Positions 1-9,516 of a stretch of 64,000 nucleotides of DNA are shown in pieces. The stretch's first letter is position 1, and every line of letters begins with the position of its first letter. The DNA lies in assembly GCA_018608705.1 (NCBI GenBank), contig JABAZD010000052.1, forward strand, positions 1 through 64,000, written 5' to 3'. A model generated the notes under the pieces. The model was not told the origin of the DNA and ran no database searches. It saw only the letters and a program-made list of their open reading frames with translations. The DNA comes from Flavobacteriaceae bacterium. Lineage in GTDB: Bacteria; Bacteroidota; Bacteroidia; Flavobacteriales; Flavobacteriaceae. A program made the position numbers and the translations under genes.

Positions 1-20
1 ACTCATAGTTTTCTATTTAA

Positions 21-1424
21 TTAATACTTAAATGTTCTAGCAATAGTGTCTTCCATAAGGATGTTACTCGTTTCTTCTTGTACTTTTTTAAGCACCTCCT
101 CTAGGGGTTCTTTTATGCTTATTTTGTTAGCTGCCAACATGCTTAATATCGCCTTGTCTTGGGCGCGTCCAATCGTCATAGCTTCGTTATAGCCAATCGT
201 TTCTTTAAAAGTGACGAGTGAATATTTTGAATGATAAACTTCAGGAAATTCTGCTTCCAGTGCCATTTCAATTTTTCTTTTTTCTTGAAATATTGGATTA
301 GCAACGTGGTCTTTCATTTCATGAAAGTTATCAATCGCTAGGTCTGCAATACCATCGGTATCAATTTTTCTATGGTTTTGAAAGTCTTTGAAAGTTGCTT
401 CCCAGTCTCCTTCATGGGTATCTAAAAAAGCATCGAATTCTACAACATCCTCAAAAGAGGCATTCATCCCTTGTCCGTAAAAAGGAACTATTGCATGTGC
501 AGAATCTCCTAATAGTAGACTGTGCCCTTTGTAGTTCCATGGAAAACATTTAACAGTTCCTAAGGGAGCGGTTGGGTTTTCGAAAAACTCAACGGCTAAG
601 TTTGGCATGAGTTCAAGCGCGTCAGGAAATTCTTTTTCAAAAAATTCAGTTACAATTTCAGGACTTTTAAGGTTGTTGAAGTTGTAGATTCCAGATTCAT
701 AACTTAGAAATAGAGTGACAGTAAAGCTACCATTTAAATTAGGCAATGCTATAATCATGTAGTCGCCCCTTGGCCATATATGGAGCGCGTTTTTATAGGT
801 TTTAAAACCACCCTTTTCGTCGGGTTGAATGGTTAGCTCTTTGTAGCCATGTGTAAGGTAGTTTTGAGAAAAACTAAATAAAAACTTACGCTCTTTAAAG
901 TAACTTTTTCGTAAAGCAGATCCTGCACCATCAGTTCCAAAGATGAGGTCTGCAAAAACAGTAAACTTAGCTCCAGAAATAGAATCTTCAAAAGAGGCTT
1001 TCTTATTGTCAAAGTCTACGTTTGTACATCGTTTTTGAAATTCTATCGTTACATTGTCAAGAGCCTCCGCCTCGTCTAGAAGTAGGGCTGTAAGTAATTC
1101 TCTTGAAATTGAATTGATCGATTCGTCTTCACGCCCACTATAGTTTGAGAGAAATGTATTTCCTTTGGTATCATGTACCATTCGGCCATGCATGGGGATA
1201 CATAAAGATTTCACTTTTGCTTCTAGACCAACCAGTTTAATAGCTTTAAGTCCACGATTTGAAAAGGCCAAGTTAATAGAGCGTCCAGCGCTAATGTCAG
1301 TAGTTCTTAAATCTGGACGTAGTTCTAGCATATGAACTTTAAAACCACGCTGCCCAAGCCTTAAGGCAAGCAGAGATCCACAGAGTCCAGCTCCAATAAT
1401 TAATATATCTTCTTTTTTAGACAT
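21..1424 (-). CDS. kmo: Kynurenine 3-monooxygenase (FAD-dependent)
   Basis: N-terminal Rossmann motif IIGAGLCGSLLALRLGQRG and FAD-binding GDSAHAIVPFYGQGMNASFEDV typical of KMO; adjacent kynureninase. Confidence 0.93.
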   Translation of the reverse strand: MSKKEDILIIGAGLCGSLLALRLGQRGFKVHMLELRPDLRTTDISAGRSINLAFSNRGLKAIKLVGLEAKVKSLCIPMHGRMVHDTKGNTFLSNYSGREDESINSISRELLTALLLDEAEALDNVTIEFQKRCTNVDFDNKKASFEDSISGAKFTVFADLIFGTDGAGSALRKSYFKERKFLFSFSQNYLTHGYKELTIQPDEKGGFKTYKNALHIWPRGDYMIIALPNLNGSFTVTLFLSYESGIYNFNNLKSPEIVTEFFEKEFPDALELMPNLAVEFFENPTAPLGTVKCFPWNYKGHSLLLGDSAHAIVPFYGQGMNASFEDVVEFDAFLDTHEGDWEATFKDFQNHRKIDTDGIADLAIDNFHEMKDHVANPIFQEKRKIEMALEAEFPEVYHSKYSLVTFKETIGYNEAMTIGRAQDKAILSMLAANKISIKEPLEEVLKKVQEETSNILMEDTIARTFKY

Positions 1425-2688
1425 TTAGAATATTTTTCAATTGTTCTACCATTTTAAAAACATCTTCAAACGAATTATAAAAAGGAACAGGTGCACAACG
1501 TATGACGTCAGGGTTTCTCCAGTCTGTAATTATGTTTTCTTCGGTCAATTTGTCATGTAAAGACTTATTAGCATTTTTAACTTTTATCGATAATTGACAA
1601 CCACGCTGCTCTGGATCTTTTGGTGTGATGATAGAAATATTATTATTATTTAATTTTAGAATAAGATATTCCAAATAGCCAGTAAGTTTTTTTGACTTTT
1701 TGATTAGAGAAGGCATTCCAACTTCACTAAATAATGCTAATGACGCTTTAATTGCAGCCATAGATAAGATAGGAGGATTACTTAATTGCCAGCCTTCTGC
1801 ACCTGGAGTGATATCTAAGGGTTGTCGCATGTCAAAACGTGTTTTTTTATTTTGACTCCACCAACCAGCAAAACGTTTTAAGGTTTGATCATGTGCGTAA
1901 CGTTCGTGAACGAAAATACCCCCAAGACTCCCAGGACCTGAATTCATATATTTATAAGTGCACCATGCAGCAAAATCAACCCCACTTTCGTGAAGGTTTG
2001 GCTGAATATTTCCAACCCCGTGCGCTAAGTCAATTCCAACTTTGCATTCTTTTTTATGACCTAATTCACTTATTTTTTTTAAATCTAAATATTGTCCTGT
2101 GTAGTAATTTACGCCTCCAATCAAAAGTAATGCGATTTCATGGCCGTGTGAATGAAGCATTGATTCTAGGTCTTCCATATTTAAAAGTGTCTCTCCTTTT
2201 CGGGGTGACCATTCAATCAAGGACTCTACTGGGTCATACCCATGGTACCTTAGTTGAGTTTCTACGGCATATCGATCGGAAGGAAAAGCATCACTCTCAA
2301 TCAGAATTTTGTTTTTTAACTTAGTTGGTTGATAGAAAGAAACCATCAACAGATGTAGGTTGGTTGTTAAAGTATTCATTATGACAACTTCTATAGGTTT
2401 AGCTCCTACAATTTCAGCCATTGTTTCTGTGAGAAACTCATGATAGGGCATCCAAGGGTTTTTAGCCTCAAAATGGCCCTCTACACCCAACTTAGCCCAG
2501 TCGTCTAATTCTTGTTCAATGTATTGTTTAGTTTTTTTTGGTTGAAGTCCCAGCGAATTTCCCGTAAAATATAACCATTCCTCACCACGAGAGTTTTTAG
2601 GGATATGGAATTTAGTACGGTAGTGAGCTAAAGGATCTATGAGGTCTTGTTCTTTAGCAAATTCGATTCCAGGCTTAAAACTTATCAA
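1417..2688 (-). CDS. kynU: Kynureninase
   Basis: PLP-enzyme with YFTGNSLGLQPK, DLAHGVGN, CTYKYMNSGPG motifs; overlaps kmo by 8 bp. Confidence 0.93.
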   Translation of the reverse strand: MISFKPGIEFAKEQDLIDPLAHYRTKFHIPKNSRGEEWLYFTGNSLGLQPKKTKQYIEQELDDWAKLGVEGHFEAKNPWMPYHEFLTETMAEIVGAKPIEVVIMNTLTTNLHLLMVSFYQPTKLKNKILIESDAFPSDRYAVETQLRYHGYDPVESLIEWSPRKGETLLNMEDLESMLHSHGHEIALLLIGGVNYYTGQYLDLKKISELGHKKECKVGIDLAHGVGNIQPNLHESGVDFAAWCTYKYMNSGPGSLGGIFVHERYAHDQTLKRFAGWWSQNKKTRFDMRQPLDITPGAEGWQLSNPPILSMAAIKASLALFSEVGMPSLIKKSKKLTGYLEYLILKLNNNNISIITPKDPEQRGCQLSIKVKNANKSLHDKLTEENIITDWRNPDVIRCAPVPFYNSFEDVFKMVEQLKNILNV

Positions 2689-2764
2689 TTTATTTAAATT
2701 TGAATTATTTCAAAAATAAGCATTTTCGAATTAAGACAAAATGGATAATTTAAAGTTTACCCCC

Positions 2765-3415
2765 TTATTTTAGTAAATATTTAAATTTTCGCTGAAATTT
2801 TCTTAATCTTGGAATAGAAATATTTCTCACATAAGAGTTGTTTGGGTGAAGTTTTTCATAGTTTTGATGATAATCTTCGCCTCGCCAGAACTTTAAAAAT
2901 GGATACACTTCAGCAGCTACAGTGACATTTAGTTTTTTTGTAATTTGTTTTATTTTGTGAAGAATTTTTCTTTTTTGATTTTCATTCTGATAAAAAATAA
3001 TAGAACGATATTGAGATCCTTTATCTGGACCTTGACCATTTACTTGCGTTATGTCTTGCGACCCAAAATAGACATCAATAAGGGTAGAGAAGCTCACAAT
3101 TGCCGGATCATATAAAACTTCAACAGCTTCAGCGTGGCCAGTTCTTCCTGTATTGCTTAATTGGTAAGTTGGATTTTCGGAGTGCCCACCTGCATATCCA
3201 TTAATTACTTCATTTACGCCATCGACACTTTCATAGATTGCTTCGACGCACCAAAAGCAACCACTTGCAAAATAGGCTTTGGCTAAGCCATCTTTAAGAG
3301 GAACTTCAATGGGCTTGGCATTAATTATAGCTTCTTGTTTAGTATTAGTTGTTTTAGTTTGACAACTTACATTAGTAAGTTTTAAGATAATTATTAAGGG
3401 CAATATTGTTTTCAT
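2765..3415 (-). CDS. msrA: Peptide-methionine (S)-S-oxide reductase MsrA, putative lipoprotein
   Basis: GCFWCVEAIYESVDGV...GYAGG active site; N-terminal hydrophobic segment ending in NVSC lipobox-like motif. Confidence 0.9.
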   Translation of the reverse strand: MKTILPLIIILKLTNVSCQTKTTNTKQEAIINAKPIEVPLKDGLAKAYFASGCFWCVEAIYESVDGVNEVINGYAGGHSENPTYQLSNTGRTGHAEAVEVLYDPAIVSFSTLIDVYFGSQDITQVNGQGPDKGSQYRSIIFYQNENQKRKILHKIKQITKKLNVTVAAEVYPFLKFWRGEDYHQNYEKLHPNNSYVRNISIPRLRKFQRKFKYLLK

Positions 3416-3471
3416 AATTTTTTTTAAACTTACATTTCTTTTTTTTAAAAGATGTGAAAGTTATATTAAAT

Positions 3472-3501
3472 AAAAAAAGCCTTCATTTTTATGAAGGCTT
3501 T
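3472..3501 (-). terminator. Rho-independent terminator of the 3523-4302 gene
   Basis: 11-bp perfect stem aaagccttcat/atgaaggcttt, 4-nt loop, T-run on the minus strand. Confidence 0.85.
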
Positions 3502-3522
3502 AAAGTAATTATATTAGAGTAA

Positions 3523-4302
3523 TTAAAGTTTAGAAAATAGTTTTTCCATTTTAACCTTTTGTTCTTCTGCTAATGCAGCATCAACCAAAATTCTTCCGCT
3601 GTGCTCATCCGTTATAATTTTTTTGCGTGAAGCAATTTCCATTTGAATTTGAGGTGGAATTGTAAAGTATGACCCACCAGAAGCACCTCTTTCAATCGGC
3701 ACAATAGCTAATCCATTCTTTACACTAGTACGTATTTTTGTGTATGCAGACACTAGTCTAGCTTCGATTTTAGTTTTGTAATCATCAGATTTAGAAAGTA
3801 AAAGTTTTTCTTCTTTTTCAGTCTCAGCAAGAATGGCATCTAGATCTGCTTTTTTGTGCTTTAGGTGAGTTTCACGTTCATCTAAGCGTTCTTTGGTTCC
3901 GCTAATTACCTCTTTTTTTTGATCAATTTGAGCGCTAAATTCTTTAATGTGTTTTTCAGCTAGTTGAATTTCTAATTCCTGAAACTCAACTTCTTTACTT
4001 AATGAATTAAACTCACGATTATTACGAACATTTTTTTGTTGTTCGGTATATTTTTTAATCAAACCTTTTGCTTCTTCAATAAGATTCTTTTTTGATTTGA
4101 TTTGACCATCAACATCGTTCAAACTATCTTCTAATTTTTGAACTCTAAGATTAAAACCTTCAACATCGTCTTCTAGGTCACGAACCTCTAGCGGGAGTTC
4201 GCCGCGTACGTTTCTAATTTCGTCAATTCTTGAGTCAATTAGTTGTAAATCATAAAGAGCTCTTAATCGTTCCTCTACGGTTAATTCTTTCTTTTTAGCC
4301 AT
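3523..4302 (-). CDS. Coiled-coil zinc-ribbon-family (CT398-like) protein with degenerate zinc ribbon
   Basis: Long coiled coil plus C-terminal YFTIPPQIQMEIASRKKIITDEHSGRILVD resembling the C4-type zinc ribbon family but lacking the Cys residues. Confidence 0.75.
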   Translation of the reverse strand: MAKKKELTVEERLRALYDLQLIDSRIDEIRNVRGELPLEVRDLEDDVEGFNLRVQKLEDSLNDVDGQIKSKKNLIEEAKGLIKKYTEQQKNVRNNREFNSLSKEVEFQELEIQLAEKHIKEFSAQIDQKKEVISGTKERLDERETHLKHKKADLDAILAETEKEEKLLLSKSDDYKTKIEARLVSAYTKIRTSVKNGLAIVPIERGASGGSYFTIPPQIQMEIASRKKIITDEHSGRILVDAALAEEQKVKMEKLFSKL

Positions 4303-4304
4303 GC

Positions 4305-5399
4305 TTATGTATACTTTACTGGATTTGTATTTATCGTTGATAAAACGACTGCGAAATTAGTAATTTTTTTGTTAAGATATGCAACTAAAATATTTTTTAT
4401 GTGTTGTTCACTTTCATAGTGTCCAATATCAATTAATAATAGCTCGTTTTCTGCTTTAAAAAAATCATGATATTTTAAGTCTGAAGTAATAAAGGCTTGA
4501 GCTCCAGATGATTTAGCAGCCTCTATTGCGAAACTGCCTGAACCTCCTAATACAGCCACCTTTTTGATTTTTGTATTTAATAACCTGGAGTGTCGTACTA
4601 AATTGCAGTTAATTTTCTTTTTAATAAATTTTAAAAATGCAAGACTGCTCATTGGGTTTTCCAATACTCCAATCATACCTATTCCAATATGTTGATTAGT
4701 ATTTTCAAGTGTAATTATTTTATAGGCAGCTTCTTCATAAGGATGGTTTTGAAATAATGTTTTTAAAACAGATTTTTCTAGATGTTTCTCAAAACTTATA
4801 TTAATCTGGACCTCTTTTTCTTTTTGTAAAACGTGTTTCTTTCCAACAACAGGGCTAGAGTTTTCATCACCCTTAAATGTACCTTTTCCATTTACATTAA
4901 AACTACAGCTATTGTAGTTTCCTATACTGCCAGCTCCAACTTCAAATAAGGCAGCTCTAAGAGATTCTGCATTTTCTTTAGGCACATAGGTGGTCAGTTG
5001 TTTTATGGTGCTAACTTGTGGGATAAGTACTTTTTTATTTTGAAGCCCTAAAATTTCACAGAGACCGGCGTTTGTTCCTACAAATGCATTATCTAAGGCA
5101 GTGTGAATCGCATAAATTGCAATTTTATTCTCAATTGCTTTTAAAACCACTCTTTCAACGTAGCTACTTCCAGTTATCTTTTTTAGTCCATTAAATATAA
5201 TGGGGTGGAAGCTAACAATCAAGTTACAATTTTTCTCAATCGCTTCATCAATTACTATTTCAAGAGTATCTAGAGTAACTAGCACACCTGTCAATTCGCT
5301 GTTTTTATTTCCAACTAATAGGCCTACGTTGTCAAATTTTTCAGCATAGGTAATTGGGGCTAAGGCCTCAAGGTGCATTACAACATCTTCAACTATCAT
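4305..5399 (-). CDS. Nif3-like dinuclear metal center protein
   Basis: Nif3 motifs NVGLLVG, SFHPIIFNGLKKI, AIHTALDN, GGSGS, DIGHYESE. Confidence 0.9.
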   Translation of the reverse strand: MIVEDVVMHLEALAPITYAEKFDNVGLLVGNKNSELTGVLVTLDTLEIVIDEAIEKNCNLIVSFHPIIFNGLKKITGSSYVERVVLKAIENKIAIYAIHTALDNAFVGTNAGLCEILGLQNKKVLIPQVSTIKQLTTYVPKENAESLRAALFEVGAGSIGNYNSCSFNVNGKGTFKGDENSSPVVGKKHVLQKEKEVQINISFEKHLEKSVLKTLFQNHPYEEAAYKIITLENTNQHIGIGMIGVLENPMSSLAFLKFIKKKINCNLVRHSRLLNTKIKKVAVLGGSGSFAIEAAKSSGAQAFITSDLKYHDFFKAENELLLIDIGHYESEQHIKNILVAYLNKKITNFAVVLSTINTNPVKYT

Positions 5400-5444
5400 A
5401 AGTTTTTGTTTATCATCAAAGATAAAATAATTACTTTCGTTGTA

Positions 5445-6455
5445 ATGAAGCTTTTAAGAAAAATATTATTTCCTTTTGTGCCTTTCTATTACATAGTGGT
5501 ATTTTTAAAGAACAAATTTTATGATTGGTCTTTTTTAAATTCTTCCTTTTATGATTTTCCACTGATTTGTGTCGGAAATTTATCAGTTGGGGGTACTGGA
5601 AAATCTCCTATGGTTGAATATTTAGTTTCATTTTTAAAAAATAAATATCAATTAGCTACTTTAAGTCGTGGATATGGTCGTGATTCCAAAGGTTTTATTA
5701 TCGCTGATTTAAAAGCAAACTCTAAAATCATTGGAGATGAACCTTTACAGTTATTTAACAAGTTTAAAGACATAATAGTTGCCGTTGATTCGGACCGTCA
5801 AAATGGATTAACTCTTTTAAAAAAAATTAAACCCTCAATTGAGGTAGTATTACTTGATGATGCTTTTCAGCATCGAAATGTTTCAGCAGGGTTAAATATT
5901 CTGCTTACCGCTTACGATCAGCTTTATTGTTATGATTATGTATTGCCTACAGGAAACTTGAGGGAGCCTAAGTCAGGTGCAAAAAGAGCACACGCGATAG
6001 TTGTAACTAAAAGTCCTAAGAGTTTAAGTGAGGATAGTAAGTCTAGTATAGTAGAGCAACTTAACACTCTGCCTAATCAGGAGGTTTTTTTTAGTAGTAT
6101 TCAGTACGCTGATGAAATAAAGTCATTAACTTCGACAATGTCTATTAATGAATTAACAGGAGTTCGTTTTACTCTAGTAACCGGAATTGCAAACCCAGCA
6201 CCATTGGTTATCTATTTAAAGTCAATAGGATTGGACTTTGATCATTTAGAATTTGAAGACCATCATGATTTTTCTAAATCAGAACGAGAATTAATCTATT
6301 CGAAACCGTTAATTTTGACAACAGAAAAAGATTTTTCACGTTTGATTTCTGAGACTTCTAACAATGTTTATTATTTATCCATTAAATTGAAAATTGACCG
6401 AGCAGACGTGTTTGAGAAATTAATTAATACTTATGTTGAACAACACATTAATTAA
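5445..6455 (+). CDS. lpxK: Tetraacyldisaccharide 4'-kinase
   Basis: Walker-like VGGTGKSPMVEYL, LSRGYGR, GDEPLQL, DDAFQHR motifs; ATG at 5445 preferred over the upstream in-frame start of the track. Confidence 0.92.
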   Translation: MKLLRKILFPFVPFYYIVVFLKNKFYDWSFLNSSFYDFPLICVGNLSVGGTGKSPMVEYLVSFLKNKYQLATLSRGYGRDSKGFIIADLKANSKIIGDEPLQLFNKFKDIIVAVDSDRQNGLTLLKKIKPSIEVVLLDDAFQHRNVSAGLNILLTAYDQLYCYDYVLPTGNLREPKSGAKRAHAIVVTKSPKSLSEDSKSSIVEQLNTLPNQEVFFSSIQYADEIKSLTSTMSINELTGVRFTLVTGIANPAPLVIYLKSIGLDFDHLEFEDHHDFSKSERELIYSKPLILTTEKDFSRLISETSNNVYYLSIKLKIDRADVFEKLINTYVEQHIN

Positions 6456-7327
6456 TTTATGTGTTTTTGAGCTTTATAAGAAGATCTGACCAATGCACTA
6501 CTTTCAACGTGACGGAAACCTAATTCCAATCCAATCGTTTCATATTCTTTGAATTGATCTGGGGTGATAAACTGCTTTACAGGAAGATGTTTTTTACTTG
6601 GCTGTAAGTATTGGCCGATAGTGACTACATCTACATCTGCATTTCTAATATCATGTAGTGTTTGAATAATTTCATCACGTGTTTCCCCTAGGCCAAGCAT
6701 AAGACCTGTCTTTGTACGCCGTTGTCCTTTGTCTTTTAAGTATTTTAAAACACCTAGACTTTTTTCGTATTTAGCTTGAATTCTAACCTCTCTTGTGAGA
6801 CGTCTCACGGTCTCCATATTGTGAGAAACAACTTCTGGAGCGACATGAATAATTCGGTTAATATGTTTTTCAACCCCTTGAAAATCAGGAATTAATGTTT
6901 CCATTGTTGTGTTTGGATTCATGCGTCTAACCGCCTTTACTGTTTCAGCCCACATGATACTTCCCATGTCTTTTAGGTCATCTCTGTCAACGCTTGTAAG
7001 AACAGCATGTTTGATGTCCATTATTTTGATTGATCTTGCCACTTTTTCAGGTTCATCCCAATCAACAGTTTCAGGTCGCCCAGTTTTTACACCACAAAAT
7101 CCACAAGATCTAGTACACACATTTCCTAAAATCATAAAAGTAGCAGTCCCTTCACCCCAGCACTCACCCATATTTGGGCAGCTTCCAGAAGTACAAATAG
7201 TATTAAGATTGTATTTATCTACAAGACCTCTTAATTCAGTGTATTTTTTGCCAGTAGGTAGTTTTACACGAAGCCATTTAGGTTTGGGTTGTTTTATAAT
7301 TGGATTTGAGAGAGTTTCAACAGCCAT
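6452..7327 (-). CDS. lipA: Lipoyl synthase (radical SAM)
   Basis: CxxxxxC (CTSGSCPNMGEC) and radical SAM CTRSCGFCGV motifs. Confidence 0.96.
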   Translation of the reverse strand: MAVETLSNPIIKQPKPKWLRVKLPTGKKYTELRGLVDKYNLNTICTSGSCPNMGECWGEGTATFMILGNVCTRSCGFCGVKTGRPETVDWDEPEKVARSIKIMDIKHAVLTSVDRDDLKDMGSIMWAETVKAVRRMNPNTTMETLIPDFQGVEKHINRIIHVAPEVVSHNMETVRRLTREVRIQAKYEKSLGVLKYLKDKGQRRTKTGLMLGLGETRDEIIQTLHDIRNADVDVVTIGQYLQPSKKHLPVKQFITPDQFKEYETIGLELGFRHVESSALVRSSYKAQKHIN

Positions 7328-7374
7328 AAATTCAATTTAGATAGACAAATATACAAAGTATTATTATAAAAAAA

Positions 7375-8592
7375 TTATAAAATTGTGAGATACCATCCAC
7401 TAAAACAAATCAAAAAAAGAATACCAAAACAACTTAAGACATGCATGAAACTTGAGGGTCGCCATTGTTTTGGAGTATATTTACTGCAAATTAGTGTGTA
7501 ATTTGCTAAGGCATAAAATGGAGCGGTTAAAAATGAGAGAATTGTAGCTACTTTAATCAATCTACCCATGTCTGAAAGAAAATAGAAATAAATGATTAAA
7601 GTTCCAAGAATGAGGGTCAGACTCCATCCTAAATAGCCCTTTTTGAAAGGTTTTTTAAATATTAGTTCTATGGTTTTGTTCATAGATCTAGGGGATGCAT
7701 CAAGAGTCGTTAATGTTGTGCTAAACATAGTCGTAAATGCGGCGACTCCAATGATTAAATAAGCCCAGCTACCTAGACTTTCAGTGTAAATTTCTATTAG
7801 TTCTACAGAAAAAACTCCTGCGCTGTTGCTAAAGCTAGTTCCAGTACCGTGCATGGTGAGGGCTCCAAGACTTACAAAACAAATGCCTAATAGAACTGTC
7901 CCCATGTATCCAATATTAAAATCTAGAAGTGCTGTTTTCGTATCCAGTTTGTTGACAGACGTTTTATTTTTTTCTATAGTCCATATGGATTGCCATACCG
8001 AGACATCTAATGGGGCTGGCATCCATCCCATAAAGGCGATTAAAAATGTAATTTCGATGCTTCCCTGGGGAATATATTGAGCAATTTTAATAGTACTATT
8101 AAAATTATAAAATGCCATTAATGTTGCAGCCAAAGTAGTTAAAGTTAGTGTAATGATAATAACTTTCATTAAGACATCTAACAACTTATATTTTCCAATG
8201 TTCAAGATGATAAAGCAAAGGCCAAGTATTATAACTGTCCAAATCTTTACACTTATAAAATTTCCAAATAGTGACGTAGCAATTCCGGCAGTTACGATAG
8301 TTACTGCTGACTGAATCGTAAACATGGTCAAGAACGTTAGGATTCCGTAAATTTTTAAAATCCCATTGCCAAGTTTACGGTACCCTTCTAATAAATTCTC
8401 ACCTGTCGCACTTGCGTATCGAGGTCCGAACTGGAAAAATGGATATTTAACTAAATGAACTAGTAATAAAGCCCAAAGCAAACTAAATCCAAAATCAGCT
8501 CCAGATCGGGTAGACTGTACTAAGTGAGAAACTCCAATTGCAGCGCCTGCAAAAAGTAGTCCTGGGCCTAGTTTTTGAATCAATTGTTTCAT
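7375..8592 (-). CDS. Nramp-like membrane transporter, non-canonical
   Basis: GPGLLFAGAAIGVSH... N-terminus and multi-TM layout of Nramp-family proteins; canonical DPGN not present. Confidence 0.75.
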   Translation of the reverse strand: MKQLIQKLGPGLLFAGAAIGVSHLVQSTRSGADFGFSLLWALLLVHLVKYPFFQFGPRYASATGENLLEGYRKLGNGILKIYGILTFLTMFTIQSAVTIVTAGIATSLFGNFISVKIWTVIILGLCFIILNIGKYKLLDVLMKVIIITLTLTTLAATLMAFYNFNSTIKIAQYIPQGSIEITFLIAFMGWMPAPLDVSVWQSIWTIEKNKTSVNKLDTKTALLDFNIGYMGTVLLGICFVSLGALTMHGTGTSFSNSAGVFSVELIEIYTESLGSWAYLIIGVAAFTTMFSTTLTTLDASPRSMNKTIELIFKKPFKKGYLGWSLTLILGTLIIYFYFLSDMGRLIKVATILSFLTAPFYALANYTLICSKYTPKQWRPSSFMHVLSCFGILFLICFSGWYLTIL

Positions 8593-9140
8593 TTTTTTGA
8601 CAAAATTATTTCAGCCAGTAGCTTTTTTGCTCTTAGTAGTTTAATTTTTACATTATTTACTGGTGCTTGAATTTCTTTGGAAATTTCGTTGTAAGATAAT
8701 TCTTGAAAATAACGCAAGTTTATGACTTGCTGATAGTGTGGTCTTAATTTTTTGATATCTTTTAATAGCTCTGCTAAGTTTTGCTTAGTGATTAGCTTGT
8801 CTTCTGGGGAAGGGCCTTCATCCATAATCCAATAAAGTCGATCCTGTTCTTTTTCAGAGGTTTGATTACAAAAAGATATCTTTTGTTTACGTAAGCTATC
8901 AGAATGTGTATTTTTTGCAATTGTAATCAGCCATGTTTTGAATTTGAATTTCTCATCAAATGTTTTGATTTTTTCAAAGGCCTTTGAAAATGTTTGAATC
9001 GTTATGTCTTCAGCATCATTTTCATTATGTAATCGTTTAATCAAAAATCCATATACATCATTCCAAAAAGTATGTAACAAAAGCTTAAACGCAATTTGGT
9101 CATTTTGCTTAGCTTTTTGTATTACATCATTTATTTCCAA
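8589..9140 (-). CDS. ECF-type RNA polymerase sigma factor
   Basis: Sigma-70 region 2 (NDAEDITIQTFSKAFEKIKTFDEKFKFKTWLITIAKN) and region 4 (LRYFQELSYNEISKEIQAPVNNVKIKLLRAKKLL). Confidence 0.9.
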   Translation of the reverse strand: MEINDVIQKAKQNDQIAFKLLLHTFWNDVYGFLIKRLHNENDAEDITIQTFSKAFEKIKTFDEKFKFKTWLITIAKNTHSDSLRKQKISFCNQTSEKEQDRLYWIMDEGPSPEDKLITKQNLAELLKDIKKLRPHYQQVINLRYFQELSYNEISKEIQAPVNNVKIKLLRAKKLLAEIILSKK

Positions 9141-9201
9141 TAGAGTGAATGATTTTAGAGCTAAAATTAAGTTGTAAATAAATTGAAGCTATTAGTTAAT
9201 T

Positions 9202-9405
9202 CTAAGTCTGTTGAGGTTCTGAGCAGTCTGCATATTCTTCAGGGGTTTTTCCACAAAACCCGCATGCTTCTCTATTTTTATTTAGCATCGGATTTTGACT
9301 TGCACAAGTTCCTGCAAATTCACCGTCTTTTTTCGCCCATAATTTTATGGAGATCCCTGCAACAGCAACAACTAAAAGTGCGAGTGTAATTAAGAATAAA
9401 GCCAT
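9202..9405 (-). CDS. Small Cys-containing membrane-anchored protein
   Basis: 67 aa, N-terminal TM, then CASQNPMLNKNREACGFCGKTPEEYADC. Confidence 0.7.
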   Translation of the reverse strand: MALFLITLALLVVAVAGISIKLWAKKDGEFAGTCASQNPMLNKNREACGFCGKTPEEYADCSEPQQT

Positions 9406-9516
9406 CTTTTTTTTTCAAAGATACACTTTTCGACACAAGCTAAAAAACGTATTTAATGAGTATTTTAACTAGGGTCTAGTGAGGTAAGGCTAAAATAAAG
9501 TAAAAAAGCTATCTGT

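Noticed and set aside
1839-2324. 161-aa plus-strand ORF
   Set aside because: Antisense to kynU, low-complexity translation, no recognisable domain; a shadow ORF.
6909-7340. 143-aa plus-strand ORF
   Set aside because: Fully antisense to the strongly supported lipA; no domain.
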